64,000 nt of DNA from Pseudomonadota bacterium. GTDB taxonomy: Bacteria > Pseudomonadota > Gammaproteobacteria > Burkholderiales > Burkholderiaceae_B. Positions 30,228-38,752 of this stretch are shown here, in pieces. The notes under the pieces were generated by a model that was not told the DNA's origin, ran no database searches, and saw only the letters and a program-made list of their open reading frames with translations. The stretch is from the NCBI GenBank assembly GCA_023425645.1, contig JAFACG010000008.1, positions 1 through 64,000 on the forward strand, read 5' to 3'. How positions within the stretch are numbered: position 1 is the stretch's first letter; each line of letters begins with the position of its first letter. The translations under genes were made by a program, and so were the position numbers.

Positions 30228-31769
30228 ATGCTTGAACTCCTCATCGCCGACCTGGCCACCGACATCCCAGGCGCCCTGCGCCTGCAGCGCATGGTGCAGC
30301 TGGTCGCCCGCCATTTCGCCTGCGATGCCGTAGGCCTGCTCAAGCTGGACGACACCGTGCTGCGCATCATGGCCGCCAGCGGGTTGAGCAACGACACCAT
30401 GGGCCGGCACTTCGTCATTGCCGACCATCCCCGTTTCGCCCGCATCCTGGCCAGCCGCAGCCCGATCCGCTTCGAGCCCGACTGCGAGCTGCCCGACCCC
30501 TACGACGGCCTGCTGGACGACAAGCAGGGACAGCCCCTGCCCGTGCATGACTGCGTAGGCATCGCCCTGCACCTGAAAGGCGCGCCCTGGGGCATCCTGA
30601 CCCTGGACGCCCTGCAGCCGGGCACCTTCTGCGAACAGGCCCTGATCGAGCTGCAGCGCTGCAGCCTGGTTCTGGAGAGCGCCATCCGCGTGAGCGAGCT
30701 GGAAGAAGAAAACCGCAGCCTGCGCCTGCTGTCCACGCAGCCGGCCGGACGCTTGGCGCAGACCAGCTCTTCGGAGATTATCGGCGCCAGCGTCCCCATG
30801 CTGGACGTGATCCACTTGCTGGACACGGTGGCCGATTCGGAACTGCCGGTGCTGCTGCTGGGCGAGACCGGCGTGGGCAAGGAGCTGTTCGCGCGCCGCC
30901 TGCACCAGCGCTCGCGCCGCAGCCACAAGCCGCTGGTCTACGTGAACTGCGCCGCCCTGCCTGAATCGCTGGCGGAAAGCGAGCTGTTCGGCCATGTGAA
31001 AGGCGCGTTCTCGGGCGCGCAGGCCGACCGCGCCGGGCGCTTCGAGGCCGCCGAAGGCGGCACGCTGTTCCTGGACGAGATCGGCGAGCTGTCGCTGTCG
31101 GTGCAGGCCAAATTGCTGCGCACGCTGCAGAACGGCGAAGTCCAGCGCCTGGGAGCCGACCATCCGGTCAAGCTGGACGTGCGGCTGGTGGCCGCCACCA
31201 ACCGCGACCTGGGCCAGCAGGTCGCCCAGGGCGCCTTCCGCTCGGACCTGTTCCACCGCCTGTCCGTCTTTCCCTTGAACATCCCCCCCTTGCGCGACCG
31301 GCACAATGACATCCTGCTGCTGGCCGGCCATTTCCTGGAGGCCAACCGCTCGCGCCTGGGCCTGCGCGGGGTACGACTCTCACCCGGCGCCGAGGCCGCC
31401 CTGCTGGCCTACCACTGGCCCGGCAATGTACGCGAACTGGAACACCTGATCAGCCGGGCCGCCATCCGGCTGCTGGTCGATGCGCCCGACCGCAATCAGA
31501 TCTTCACGCTGGACACCGACAATCTGGGCCTGACTGCGCCCGTGGACGCCCAACCGCCTGCCGCCGCGCCTTCCGGGGGCCAAGTCTGGCAACCGCTGCG
31601 CCAATCGGTGGACCAGCTGCAACGCCATCTCATACGCCAGGCCCTGGAGCACTCGGGCGGCAACTGGAGCCAGGCCGCCCGCCGCCTCGGACTGGATCCC
31701 AGCAACCTGCACAAACTGGCCGGCAAACTTGGGCTCAAGGCCCGTTCAGAGACTTTCCTTCATGAATGA
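30228..31769 (+). CDS. norR: NO-responsive sigma-54 activator NorR
   Basis: 513 aa. The GAF domain (about 1-160) keeps residues proposed to hold the NO-sensing iron: Asp90 and Asp93 (PDPYD), His107, Cys109 and Asp127. The AAA+ domain has Walker A GETGVGKE (212-219), Walker [11 protein letters not shown] (278-287) and a sigma-54 contact loop spelled GAFSGA (259-264) instead of GAFTGA. A Fis-type HTH closes the protein. No clear Shine-Dalgarno precedes the ATG because NorR box 3 abuts it, so translation may be weak. It is divergent from its target ric-norZ and overlaps the next gene. Confidence 0.95.
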   Translation: MLELLIADLATDIPGALRLQRMVQLVARHFACDAVGLLKLDDTVLRIMAASGLSNDTMGRHFVIADHPRFARILASRSPIRFEPDCELPDPYDGLLDDKQGQPLPVHDCVGIALHLKGAPWGILTLDALQPGTFCEQALIELQRCSLVLESAIRVSELEEENRSLRLLSTQPAGRLAQTSSSEIIGASVPMLDVIHLLDTVADSELPVLLLGETGVGKELFARRLHQRSRRSHKPLVYVNCAALPESLAESELFGHVKGAFSGAQADRAGRFEAAEGGTLFLDEIGELSLSVQAKLLRTLQNGEVQRLGADHPVKLDVRLVAATNRDLGQQVAQGAFRSDLFHRLSVFPLNIPPLRDRHNDILLLAGHFLEANRSRLGLRGVRLSPGAEAALLAYHWPGNVRELEHLISRAAIRLLVDAPDRNQIFTLDTDNLGLTAPVDAQPPAAAPSGGQVWQPLRQSVDQLQRHLIRQALEHSGGNWSQAARRLGLDPSNLHKLAGKLGLKARSETFLHE

Positions 31770-32460
31770 CATTTCCAGCGCCTCCATGCTGTCGGCCCTG
31801 CCCGTATTCTCCCGGCTGGATGCCGCCAGCCTGGACGATCTGTGGCGACAGGGCCGCCTGATCCGATACGACAAGGACAGCCAGGTCTTTCGCCAGGAGC
31901 AGGTCAGCGATCATTTTTTCGTGCTGCTGCAAGGCTTGATCAAAGTCGTGCGCACCATGCCCAACGGCTCGCAACTGCTGGTGCGCTTCGCCTTGCCGGG
32001 CGACGTCATCGGGATCGCTCCCGCTCTGCGCCGGCGCAGCTATCCGGCCACCGCCGTCAGCGTGACCCAGAGCGCCGCGCTGGCCTGGCCCGAGCAGGCC
32101 TGGGACGGCCTGACCTCCCGCTACCCCTGCCTGCTGCACGCCGCCCAGGATACGGTTTCCCGGCGCCTGAGCGAGGCCGACGACAGACTGCTAGAAATCC
32201 ACAGCCTGGAAGTGGAGCAGCGCCTGGCGCACAGCCTGCTGCGCCTGATCCGGCAGGTGGGCCAGGACGATGCGCAGGGCACGTCCCTGAGCATCCCCGT
32301 GACCCGCCAGGATCTGGCCGACCTGGCCGGCACCACGCTGTACACCGCCAGCCGCATCGTCAGCAGCTGGGACCATCAGGGACTGATACAGGCCGGCCGC
32401 AAGCAGATCACGATCGCCGACCTGGACGGATTCGCACGTAGCGTGCTCGACGGCGCCTGA
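31762..32460 (+). CDS. Crp/Fnr-family regulator
   Basis: 232 aa cytoplasmic regulator with an N-terminal cyclic-nucleotide-type beta-barrel and a C-terminal winged helix (TRQDLADLAGTTLYTASRIV). It has no N-terminal cysteine group, so it is not an Fe-S FNR. By context it may be an NnrR/DNR-type NO regulator. ATG 31762 overlaps the norR stop by eight bases; an in-frame start at 31729 lies inside norR and is less likely. It is probably made from the norR transcript. Targets are unproven. Confidence 0.85.
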   Translation: MNDISSASMLSALPVFSRLDAASLDDLWRQGRLIRYDKDSQVFRQEQVSDHFFVLLQGLIKVVRTMPNGSQLLVRFALPGDVIGIAPALRRRSYPATAVSVTQSAALAWPEQAWDGLTSRYPCLLHAAQDTVSRRLSEADDRLLEIHSLEVEQRLAHSLLRLIRQVGQDDAQGTSLSIPVTRQDLADLAGTTLYTASRIVSSWDHQGLIQAGRKQITIADLDGFARSVLDGA

Positions 32461-32524
32461 AGCCGCCAAGCGAATGAAGATCCGGCCTTGTCGCGAACGG
32501 CGAGGCTTGCGCCACGGCGCGTGT

Positions 32525-33328
32525 TCACCCCTCGGTCACCAGGCGCAGGCCCAGGTAGCGCGGCGGTACGCCCACCGAGCAGGCGCCGGACTTGGGATCG
32601 CGGATGAAATCGGGCATGACGGCAACGTGCTCCCCTCCCAGGGTGCGCACGCCGCAATTCTCCAGCCGCGATTCAGCGGCCGGCGTGCCTAGCCTGTGCA
32701 CGCGGACATGGCAGGTGTCGGTCCATTCCGACACCTGGCCGCCCGCATCGAACACCCCGTGCGCGTTTGCCTGTCCTTGGCCCATGGGCGCCAGGGGGAC
32801 TTCCTGTTCCTGCTTGCGGCGATAGTTGACCTGGTATTCCTCCAGCCAGAGGGCCGCCTGGGCGTTCTCGTCCAATGGCCCCTGGGCGGCATCGGGAGCC
32901 TGCAGGCCCGCGAAGTAGCTCCACTCCAGAAAAGTCGGCAGTCGAAAACGCTTGCCGGTACGCTCCGACAGCCAGGCGGCGTAGTCCTGGCCGTCCTGCC
33001 AGCTGACGCCGGCCACCGGCATGTCCCGCGCCTGCCCCTGGCCGACGGGATCGGCCTGCTTGCAATGCCCGGCGGCAACGCATTGGCTGTAGTCCCGCTG
33101 GCTGACCAGATGCTTCATGACCTGCAGGGAGCCGGCGGGCGCGTACATGACCGTATCGGACGCCACCAGCTTGCCGTCCTGCAGGAATTCGCCCGGCTGG
33201 ACCAGCAGGCGCGCCGGTCCCGCAACACTGACCAGCTCCGGCATTTCCGGCGCAGCGGTCTGTTCGCCCGCCGAGCACGCCGCCAGCAAGGCCGCCAGCG
33301 CCATGGTTCCCAGAATTCGCTTTCTCAT
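32525..33328 (-). CDS. nirV: NirV-like lipoprotein, formylglycine-generating-enzyme (SUMF1) fold
   Basis: 267 aa. Lipobox LLAA before Cys18, then a SUMF1/FGE-type domain with the YSQCVAAGHC element, FRLPTFLEW and a terminal PRYLGLRLV. NirV proteins accompany copper nitrite reductase genes; their function is unknown. The C-terminal block has TLGGEH where active enzymes have GGSW, and I see only one cysteine (GACS) near the catalytic region, so true formylglycine activity is doubtful. ATG 33328 is chosen over TTG 33334 because of GGAG seven bases upstream. Confidence 0.8.
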   Translation of the reverse strand: MRKRILGTMALAALLAACSAGEQTAAPEMPELVSVAGPARLLVQPGEFLQDGKLVASDTVMYAPAGSLQVMKHLVSQRDYSQCVAAGHCKQADPVGQGQARDMPVAGVSWQDGQDYAAWLSERTGKRFRLPTFLEWSYFAGLQAPDAAQGPLDENAQAALWLEEYQVNYRRKQEQEVPLAPMGQGQANAHGVFDAGGQVSEWTDTCHVRVHRLGTPAAESRLENCGVRTLGGEHVAVMPDFIRDPKSGACSVGVPPRYLGLRLVTEG

Positions 33329-33504
33329 CGACAATCTCCGCTACATATCTGGATTGGAACCCAGGCGGCGGCCGCTGTCCTTGCGCCAGGGCAAGCACAG
33401 CAGTAACACTATGCCATCAACGCAAAACCGCCTTGCATCTGCGCACTTTTTATTTTCGGGACAGGCTGAGAAGATAGATGCTCACCCTACCCTCCGGAGC
33501 AGCC

Positions 33505-34140
33505 ATGAAAATTGCATTGATCGGCGCCAGCGGCTATGTCGGCTCGGCCCTGCGCGATGAAGCCCTGGCCCGCGGCCATCAGGTCAGCGCTCTGGCCGGC
33601 CACCCCGAGAAGCTGCCGGCCCACCCCAAGCTGACCGCGCTCAAGGTGGACGTCATGAATGAGCAGGCGCTGGCCGACAAGCTGCGCAAGCATCACGCCG
33701 TCATCAGCGCCTTCAGCGGTCACGCCCAGCCGGACGTGCGCGCCTACTACGTGCAGGGCATGCGGCACATCCTGAACGCCGTGCGCCTGGCCGGCGTCCC
33801 GCGCCTGCTGGTGGTGGGCGGCGCCGGCGCGCTGAACGTGGGACCGGGCCAGGCCCTGCTGGACACGCCCGACTTCCCCAAGGAGTGGAAAGCGACGGCC
33901 GAAGGCGCGCGCGACGCCCTGGCCCTGCTGCGGGCCTGCGACCTGGACTGGACCATGCTGGCGCCCTCCGCCATGCTGGAGCCTGGCCGGCGAACCGGGC
34001 AGTTCCGCCTGGGCAAGGACGATCTGCTGGTGGACGACAAAGGCGACAGCCGCATCAGCACCCAGGACTACGCCATGGCCATGCTGGACGAAGTCGAACG
34101 CCCCCGCCATACCCGCATGCGCTTTACCGTGGGTTACTGA
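33505..34140 (+). CDS. NAD(P)-binding atypical SDR / NmrA-like reductase
   Basis: 211 aa with a Rossmann start KIALIGASGYVGSAL (GxxGxxG) and the VVGGAGAL second element. It resembles YwnB/BLVRB-like flavin or biliverdin-type reductases of unknown substrate. ATG 33505 follows GGAG by five bases; the in-frame ATG at 33478 is less likely. It is divergent from nirV and converges with gltS at a shared terminator. Confidence 0.85.
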   Translation: MKIALIGASGYVGSALRDEALARGHQVSALAGHPEKLPAHPKLTALKVDVMNEQALADKLRKHHAVISAFSGHAQPDVRAYYVQGMRHILNAVRLAGVPRLLVVGGAGALNVGPGQALLDTPDFPKEWKATAEGARDALALLRACDLDWTMLAPSAMLEPGRRTGQFRLGKDDLLVDDKGDSRISTQDYAMAMLDEVERPRHTRMRFTVGY

Positions 34141-34156
34141 TCAGGCCGGCACACAA

Positions 34157-34190
34157 CAAGGCGGGCGCCTGATAGGCGCCCGTCTTGCTT
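34157..34190. terminator. Bidirectional terminator between the reductase gene and gltS
   Basis: Long stem CAAGGCGGGCGCCT / AGGCGCCCGTCTTG (two G-T pairs or mismatches) around a three-base loop, midway between convergent stops. T-runs on either side are modest. Confidence 0.75.
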
Positions 34191-34211
34191 GATCTGCGGC
34201 TTGGCGCAGGT

Positions 34212-35432
34212 TCAGCTGAAGAAATTCATGAACCCCGTGATGATGACAGCGTTGAAGAAGTCGATGAACAGCGAGCCCACCAGGGGGATCACGAAGAAGG
34301 CCTTGCGCGAGGGGCCGTTGTCCTCGGTGAAGGCCTGCATGTTGGCCATGGCGTTGGGCGTGGCGCCCATGCCGAAGCCGCAGTGGCCCGCGGACATCAC
34401 GACGGCGTCGTAATCCTTGCCCATCACGCGGAAGGTGACGAAGGACGCGTAGGCGAACATCAGCACGGTCTGGGCGACCAGGATCAGCAGCAGCGGCCCG
34501 GCCACCTCGGCCAGTTCCCAGAGCTTCATGACCATCAAGGCCATGACCAGGAAGAAGGCCAGCGACACATTGCCCATGATCTCGAATTCTTTCTCGGGCA
34601 GGCGGTAGCGGCGCCAATCGATGATGTTGCGGATGACGGCGGCCACCAGCATGGAGCCCAGGTAGGCCGGCAGGACGATGCCGCGCTCGGCCAGCCAGTT
34701 GATGATCAGGCTGCCTATGCCTATGGCCACGGCCAGCAGCACCACGGCATACACGGGCATGTCGAAACCGCTGTCGTCGACCTGGACGGTTTCCGTATGG
34801 GTGACGGGCGCGGCATCCTTGCCCTCGTGCTGGCGGCGGTGGCGGCGGTGCGGCTCCGGACCTGTGATGCCGTGGCGCTTCATCAGGCGCAGGCCCACCG
34901 GGCCGCCGATCACGCAGCCCATGACCAGGCCCCAGGTGGAGGCGGCAATGGCGGCGGGCAGGGCCCCGGTGGCGCCCGCGGTCTCCATCAAGGGACCGAA
35001 GGCGGCGGACGTGCCGTGGCCGCCCGTCATGGATACCGAGCCGGCCGCCAGGCCGATCAGCGGATTGGCGCCCAGCAGCATGGCCAGGGAGACGCCCATG
35101 ACGTTCTGCAGGACGATCAGGCCCACGGCGCAGCCCAGGAATATGGCCACGGCCACCCCGCCCTTCTTGAGAAGCTCGAAGCTGGCCGAGAAGCCGATGG
35201 TGGTGAAGAACGCCATCAGCAGGAAATTGCGGATATCGTCGTTGAACTGGAAGGTGAAGACGCCGGTCTGGTGCCCGACCAGGGCGATCAGGGAAAAGAT
35301 CAGTCCCCCGATGATGGGGCTGGGGATGAAGTAGCGCGCCAGGATGGCCACGCGATTCTTGATGTACTCCCCCAAAACCAGAAAAACGGCGGCCATGCCG
35401 ACCGTCTGTGCGATATCAAGCTGGATGTCCAT
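34212..35432 (-). CDS. gltS: Sodium/glutamate symporter GltS
   Basis: 406 aa inner-membrane Na+-coupled glutamate importer. Two inverted repeats of about five helices are separated by a charged central loop rich in His/Arg (about residues 195-212). Re-entrant-loop signatures GSVSMTGGHGTSAAFG and AGHCGFGMGATPNAMANM are clear. Single gene. Confidence 0.95.
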   Translation of the reverse strand: MDIQLDIAQTVGMAAVFLVLGEYIKNRVAILARYFIPSPIIGGLIFSLIALVGHQTGVFTFQFNDDIRNFLLMAFFTTIGFSASFELLKKGGVAVAIFLGCAVGLIVLQNVMGVSLAMLLGANPLIGLAAGSVSMTGGHGTSAAFGPLMETAGATGALPAAIAASTWGLVMGCVIGGPVGLRLMKRHGITGPEPHRRHRRQHEGKDAAPVTHTETVQVDDSGFDMPVYAVVLLAVAIGIGSLIINWLAERGIVLPAYLGSMLVAAVIRNIIDWRRYRLPEKEFEIMGNVSLAFFLVMALMVMKLWELAEVAGPLLLILVAQTVLMFAYASFVTFRVMGKDYDAVVMSAGHCGFGMGATPNAMANMQAFTEDNGPSRKAFFVIPLVGSLFIDFFNAVIITGFMNFFS

Positions 35433-35707
35433 GAATCCTTTCCCTTACACCTTTTGGATATGTCGACGCGACCCTCTTTACCAAGGCAGGATTCACTGCC
35501 GCAACGTCCCGGGTGCGCGTGCAAATTTTTTGCAGGCAGGCCACACGATAACGCGACGCGCCTGTGCTGAGCAAATTGCAGCGGGGTTCAGAAAATAACA
35601 TAATCGACGGATTTCACGTGTAAAAACCGTTGAATTTCCGCGATCTGCTTACAAAAAAGTCCAGCTCTCCCAGGAGACGTCTTTTAACCTTGTAGTTCGG
35701 GCAGCCC
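35433..35707. promoter_or_regulatory. gltS upstream region
   Basis: No gene in the 315 bases between gltS and ispB. On minus, TTTACA (35624-35619) and TATGTT (35602-35597) with a 16-base spacer form a plausible sigma-70 promoter for gltS, with a leader of about 155 bases. The ispB terminator occupies the right end of the gap. Confidence 0.4.
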
Positions 35708-35734
35708 AAAAAAAACCCGCCGTCAGGCGGGTTT
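35708..35734 (-). terminator. Rho-independent terminator of ispB
   Basis: Stem AAACCCGCC/GGCGGGTTT, loop GTCA, followed by T-run on minus. It ends 14 bases from the ispB stop. Confidence 0.9.
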
Positions 35735-35747
35735 CATGGACACGGGT

Positions 35748-36713
35748 TCAGCGGTCGCGCTGCACGGCGAAAGCGCACAGGCGCAGCAGGACCTGCTTGA
35801 ATTCGCTGTCGGGCACCGACTCCAGCGCCTGCACGGCGAGCTCGGCCTCGGCTTCGGCGGCCTGGCGGGTATAGGCAAGGGCGTCGGTCTGCTCGATGGC
35901 CTGGGCCACGGCGCTGAAATCGGCGTCGCCGGTCTCGATGGCGGTCTTGATGAGCCGGGCCTGCTCGGGCGTGCCCACCTCCATGACGCGGATCAGCGGC
36001 ATGGTGGGCTTGCCTTCGCGCAGGTCGTCGCCCACGTTCTTGCCCAGCGCTTCCGTGTCGCCGGTATAGTCCAGCACGTCGTCGATGAGCTGGAAGGCCG
36101 TGCCGATGTGGCGGCCGTAGGACGCCATGGCCTCTTCCAGATGCGGCTGCGCGCCGGCCACGATGGCGCCCACCTGGGCGGCGGCCTCGAACAGCTTGGC
36201 GGTCTTGTAGCGTACGACCTGCAGGTAGCGTTCCAGGGAGACGTCCGGATCATGCACGTTCAGCAGCTGCAGCACCTCGCCTTCGGCGATGACCGTGGTG
36301 GCGCCCGACAGCACGGCCATGGCGCGCATGGAGTCGGATTCCACCATCATTTCGAAGGAGCGGGAATAGAGGTAGTCGCCCACCAGCACGCTGGCAGCGT
36401 TGCCGAAGACGGCATTGGCGGTATGGCGGCCGCGGCGCATGTCCGATTCGTCGACCACGTCGTCGTGCAGCAGGGTCGCGGTGTGGATGAACTCCACCAC
36501 GCCGGCCAGCAGGTGATGCGTGGCGCCCTGATAGCCCAGCGCCCGGGCCACCAGCAGCAGCAGGGCGGGCCTCATGCGCTTGCCGCCGGCGCTGACGATG
36601 TATTCGCCGATCGTGCGTATGAGCACCACGTCCGAATTCAAGCGCTCACGAATGACGACATCGAGAGCCTTCATGTCGTCGGCGATAGGTTCAATCAGGG
36701 CTGAGAGGTTCAA
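35748..36713 (-). CDS. ispB: Polyprenyl (octaprenyl) diphosphate synthase
   Basis: 321 aa trans-prenyltransferase making the ubiquinone side chain. The two aspartate-rich motifs are DDVVD (84-88) and DDVLD (211-215). The start is TTG (36713), supported by the family N-terminus NLSALIEPIADDMKA; the first ATG (Met14) would cut into it. In many Burkholderiales this gene is divergent from rplU-rpmA-obgE. Here the neighbour is a DUF815 ATPase operon instead. Confidence 0.94.
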   Translation of the reverse strand: MNLSALIEPIADDMKALDVVIRERLNSDVVLIRTIGEYIVSAGGKRMRPALLLLVARALGYQGATHHLLAGVVEFIHTATLLHDDVVDESDMRRGRHTANAVFGNAASVLVGDYLYSRSFEMMVESDSMRAMAVLSGATTVIAEGEVLQLLNVHDPDVSLERYLQVVRYKTAKLFEAAAQVGAIVAGAQPHLEEAMASYGRHIGTAFQLIDDVLDYTGDTEALGKNVGDDLREGKPTMPLIRVMEVGTPEQARLIKTAIETGDADFSAVAQAIEQTDALAYTRQAAEAEAELAVQALESVPDSEFKQVLLRLCAFAVQRDR

Positions 36714-36891
36714 AACAGGATTCCGGACGAGTAAGTGGTGCGGCCGCCGTCACGGCCATTCATAACTTGGTGATTATACGATTTTGAGTCGCTTTAGGCC
36801 TATTGTTACCAGCCTTGCACGGATTTGGGCACTGGAAAACGTTTCAAATTAGCGATAATAGCGGTTTCGAAGACCGATTACGGAGACCGTC

Positions 36892-37758
36892 TTGAATCCG
36901 CAAGACCTCAGCACACTGATCAGCCGCGCCGAACGCGTCCTGGCCCAGCTGGAAGCCTGGCTGCCCCCCGCCCCCCCGCCCATCAACTGGGACGCCGTCG
37001 CCTTTCGCTGGCGCAAGAACGGTTCGCGCGGCTGGCTGGAGGGCGTCAGCCACATCGCCGCCATACGCAGCGAGGACCTGCACCACATCGAGCGCCAGAA
37101 AAGCATCATCGAACGCAACACGCGCCATTTCCTGGAAGGCAAGCCCGCCAACAACGTGCTGATGACAGGCGCGCGCGGCACGGGCAAGAGCTCGCTGGTC
37201 AAGGCCATGCTGTCGCAATACGCCGACCGGGGCCTGCGCCTGATCGAAGTGGACAAGTCGGATCTGGGCGACCTGGGCGAGATCATCGAGCTGATCAGCG
37301 TGCGCCCCGAGCATTTCATCATCTTCAGCGACGACCTGTCCTTTGAAGAAGGCGAAGCCGGCTACAAGGCCCTGAAGTCGGTGCTGGACGGTTCGGTGGC
37401 CTCTCCGGGCGACAACGTGCTGATCTACGCCACGTCCAATCGGCGCCACCTGATGCCGGAATACATGAAGGAGAACCTGGGCGTCTCCACCTCGGCCGAC
37501 GGCGAGATCCATCCCGGCGAAGCGGTCGAGGAAAAAGTGTCCCTGTCCGAGCGCTTCGGGCTGTGGCTGTCCTTCTATCCCTTCAAGCAGGACGACTACC
37601 TGGACATCGTCTACTACTGGCTGGGCGCGCTGGGCTGTCCCGCCGACCAGATCCAGGCCTCGCGCACCGAGGCGCTGCAGTGGGCGCTGGAGCGCGGTTC
37701 GCGCTCGGGCCGCGTGGCGCGCCAGTTCGCCCGCGACTGGACGGCCCGCCATGTGTAA
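36892..37758 (+). CDS. DUF815-family AAA+-type ATPase
   Basis: 288 aa predicted cytoplasmic P-loop ATPase. Walker A GARGTGKS is at 93-100, the Walker B-like segment FIIFSDDLSF follows, and YATSNRRHLMPE resembles an AAA+ sensor 1. The function of the family is not established. The start is TTG with CGGAG six bases upstream; no ATG exists before the P-loop. It overlaps the Nudix-ThiE gene by eight bases, so the two are very likely co-translated. Confidence 0.88.
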   Translation: MNPQDLSTLISRAERVLAQLEAWLPPAPPPINWDAVAFRWRKNGSRGWLEGVSHIAAIRSEDLHHIERQKSIIERNTRHFLEGKPANNVLMTGARGTGKSSLVKAMLSQYADRGLRLIEVDKSDLGDLGEIIELISVRPEHFIIFSDDLSFEEGEAGYKALKSVLDGSVASPGDNVLIYATSNRRHLMPEYMKENLGVSTSADGEIHPGEAVEEKVSLSERFGLWLSFYPFKQDDYLDIVYYWLGALGCPADQIQASRTEALQWALERGSRSGRVARQFARDWTARHV

Positions 37759-38752
37759 ACCCAGCATAGAAGTGGCCGTGGGCGTACTGCTGCAGCCCGA
37801 CGGCCGCGTCCTGCTGGGCAGCCGCCCGGCCGACAAGCCCTGGCCGGGCTGGTGGGAGCTGCCCGGCGGCAAGATCGAACCGGGCGAGGACGTCATGCAG
37901 GCCCTGTCGCGCGAGCTGCGCGAGGAACTGGACATCGAGGTCACCGAGGCCCAGCCCTGGGTCACGTACACCCACGAATATCCCAAGAACTTCGTCAAGC
38001 TGTACTTCTGCCTGGTGCGCGGCTGGCAAGGCGAGCCGCGCGGCATGGAAGGCCAGGAACTGGCCTGGGTGCGCCCGGCCGGGCCGCTGGACGTGGGTCC
38101 CGTGCTGCCGGCCACCGAACCGCCCCTGAAATGGCTGCAGCTGCCCGAACGCTACCTGATCACCCAGATCGAAGAGCCGGCGCGCCTGCCCCAATACCTG
38201 CAACAACTGGAGCAGGCCCTGCAACAGGGCCTGGCGCTGGTCCAGTTCCGCGAACCGGGCTGGGCGGCGCGCGAGGACGCGGAATTCCACCTGCACCAGG
38301 CTTTCTTGCAGGTGGTCAGCCTGTGTCACCGCTACCAGGCCCGCTGCCTGGTGAACAGCGTGCATCCGCAGAGCTGGTGGGATCATGCCGACGGCGTGCA
38401 TCTGCGCGCCAGCGACGCGCTGGCCCTGGCCGAGCGTCGCCACGACACCCTGACCGCCTTCCCTGCCCTGAACCAGGGACTGATCGGCGTCTCGGCCCAC
38501 AACGAGAGCGACATCGAGCTGGCCCGCAAGATCCAGGCGGACTTCCTGGTGCTGGGCCATGTGCTGGAAAGCCGCTCCCATCCCGGCGACCCCGGCATGG
38601 GTTGGGCGCGTTTTGCAGAACTGGCCTCCCAGGCGGGCCGCCCGGTCTATGCCATCGGCGGGCAATCGTCGCAGACGCTGGAACCGGCCCGCCGGCACGG
38701 CGCCCATGGCATTGCCGGCATACGCAAGCTTTTGGACGGCCCGCAGGCATGA
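37751..38752 (+). CDS. Nudix hydrolase – thiamine-phosphate-synthase-like fusion
   Basis: 333 aa two-domain protein. Residues 1-130 are a MutT-like Nudix domain with a complete Nudix box (Gly40, Glu46, Arg54, Glu55, Glu58, Glu59). Residues about 135-330 form a ThiE/TenI-type barrel with HLR (217-219), SAH (248-250), SHPG (276-279) and IGG (302-304). The usual QxRxK substrate loop reads QFREPG (165-170) and the ND pair reads NS (202-203), so normal thiamine phosphate synthesis is uncertain. It overlaps its neighbours on both sides (8 and 4 bases). Confidence 0.88.
   Translation: MCKPSIEVAVGVLLQPDGRVLLGSRPADKPWPGWWELPGGKIEPGEDVMQALSRELREELDIEVTEAQPWVTYTHEYPKNFVKLYFCLVRGWQGEPRGMEGQELAWVRPAGPLDVGPVLPATEPPLKWLQLPERYLITQIEEPARLPQYLQQLEQALQQGLALVQFREPGWAAREDAEFHLHQAFLQVVSLCHRYQARCLVNSVHPQSWWDHADGVHLRASDALALAERRHDTLTAFPALNQGLIGVSAHNESDIELARKIQADFLVLGHVLESRSHPGDPGMGWARFAELASQAGRPVYAIGGQSSQTLEPARRHGAHGIAGIRKLLDGPQA

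Noticed and set aside
32461..32524. Terminator between the Crp/Fnr gene and nirV
   Set aside because: A nine-base stem with two G-T pairs can be drawn, but neither side is followed by a T-run.
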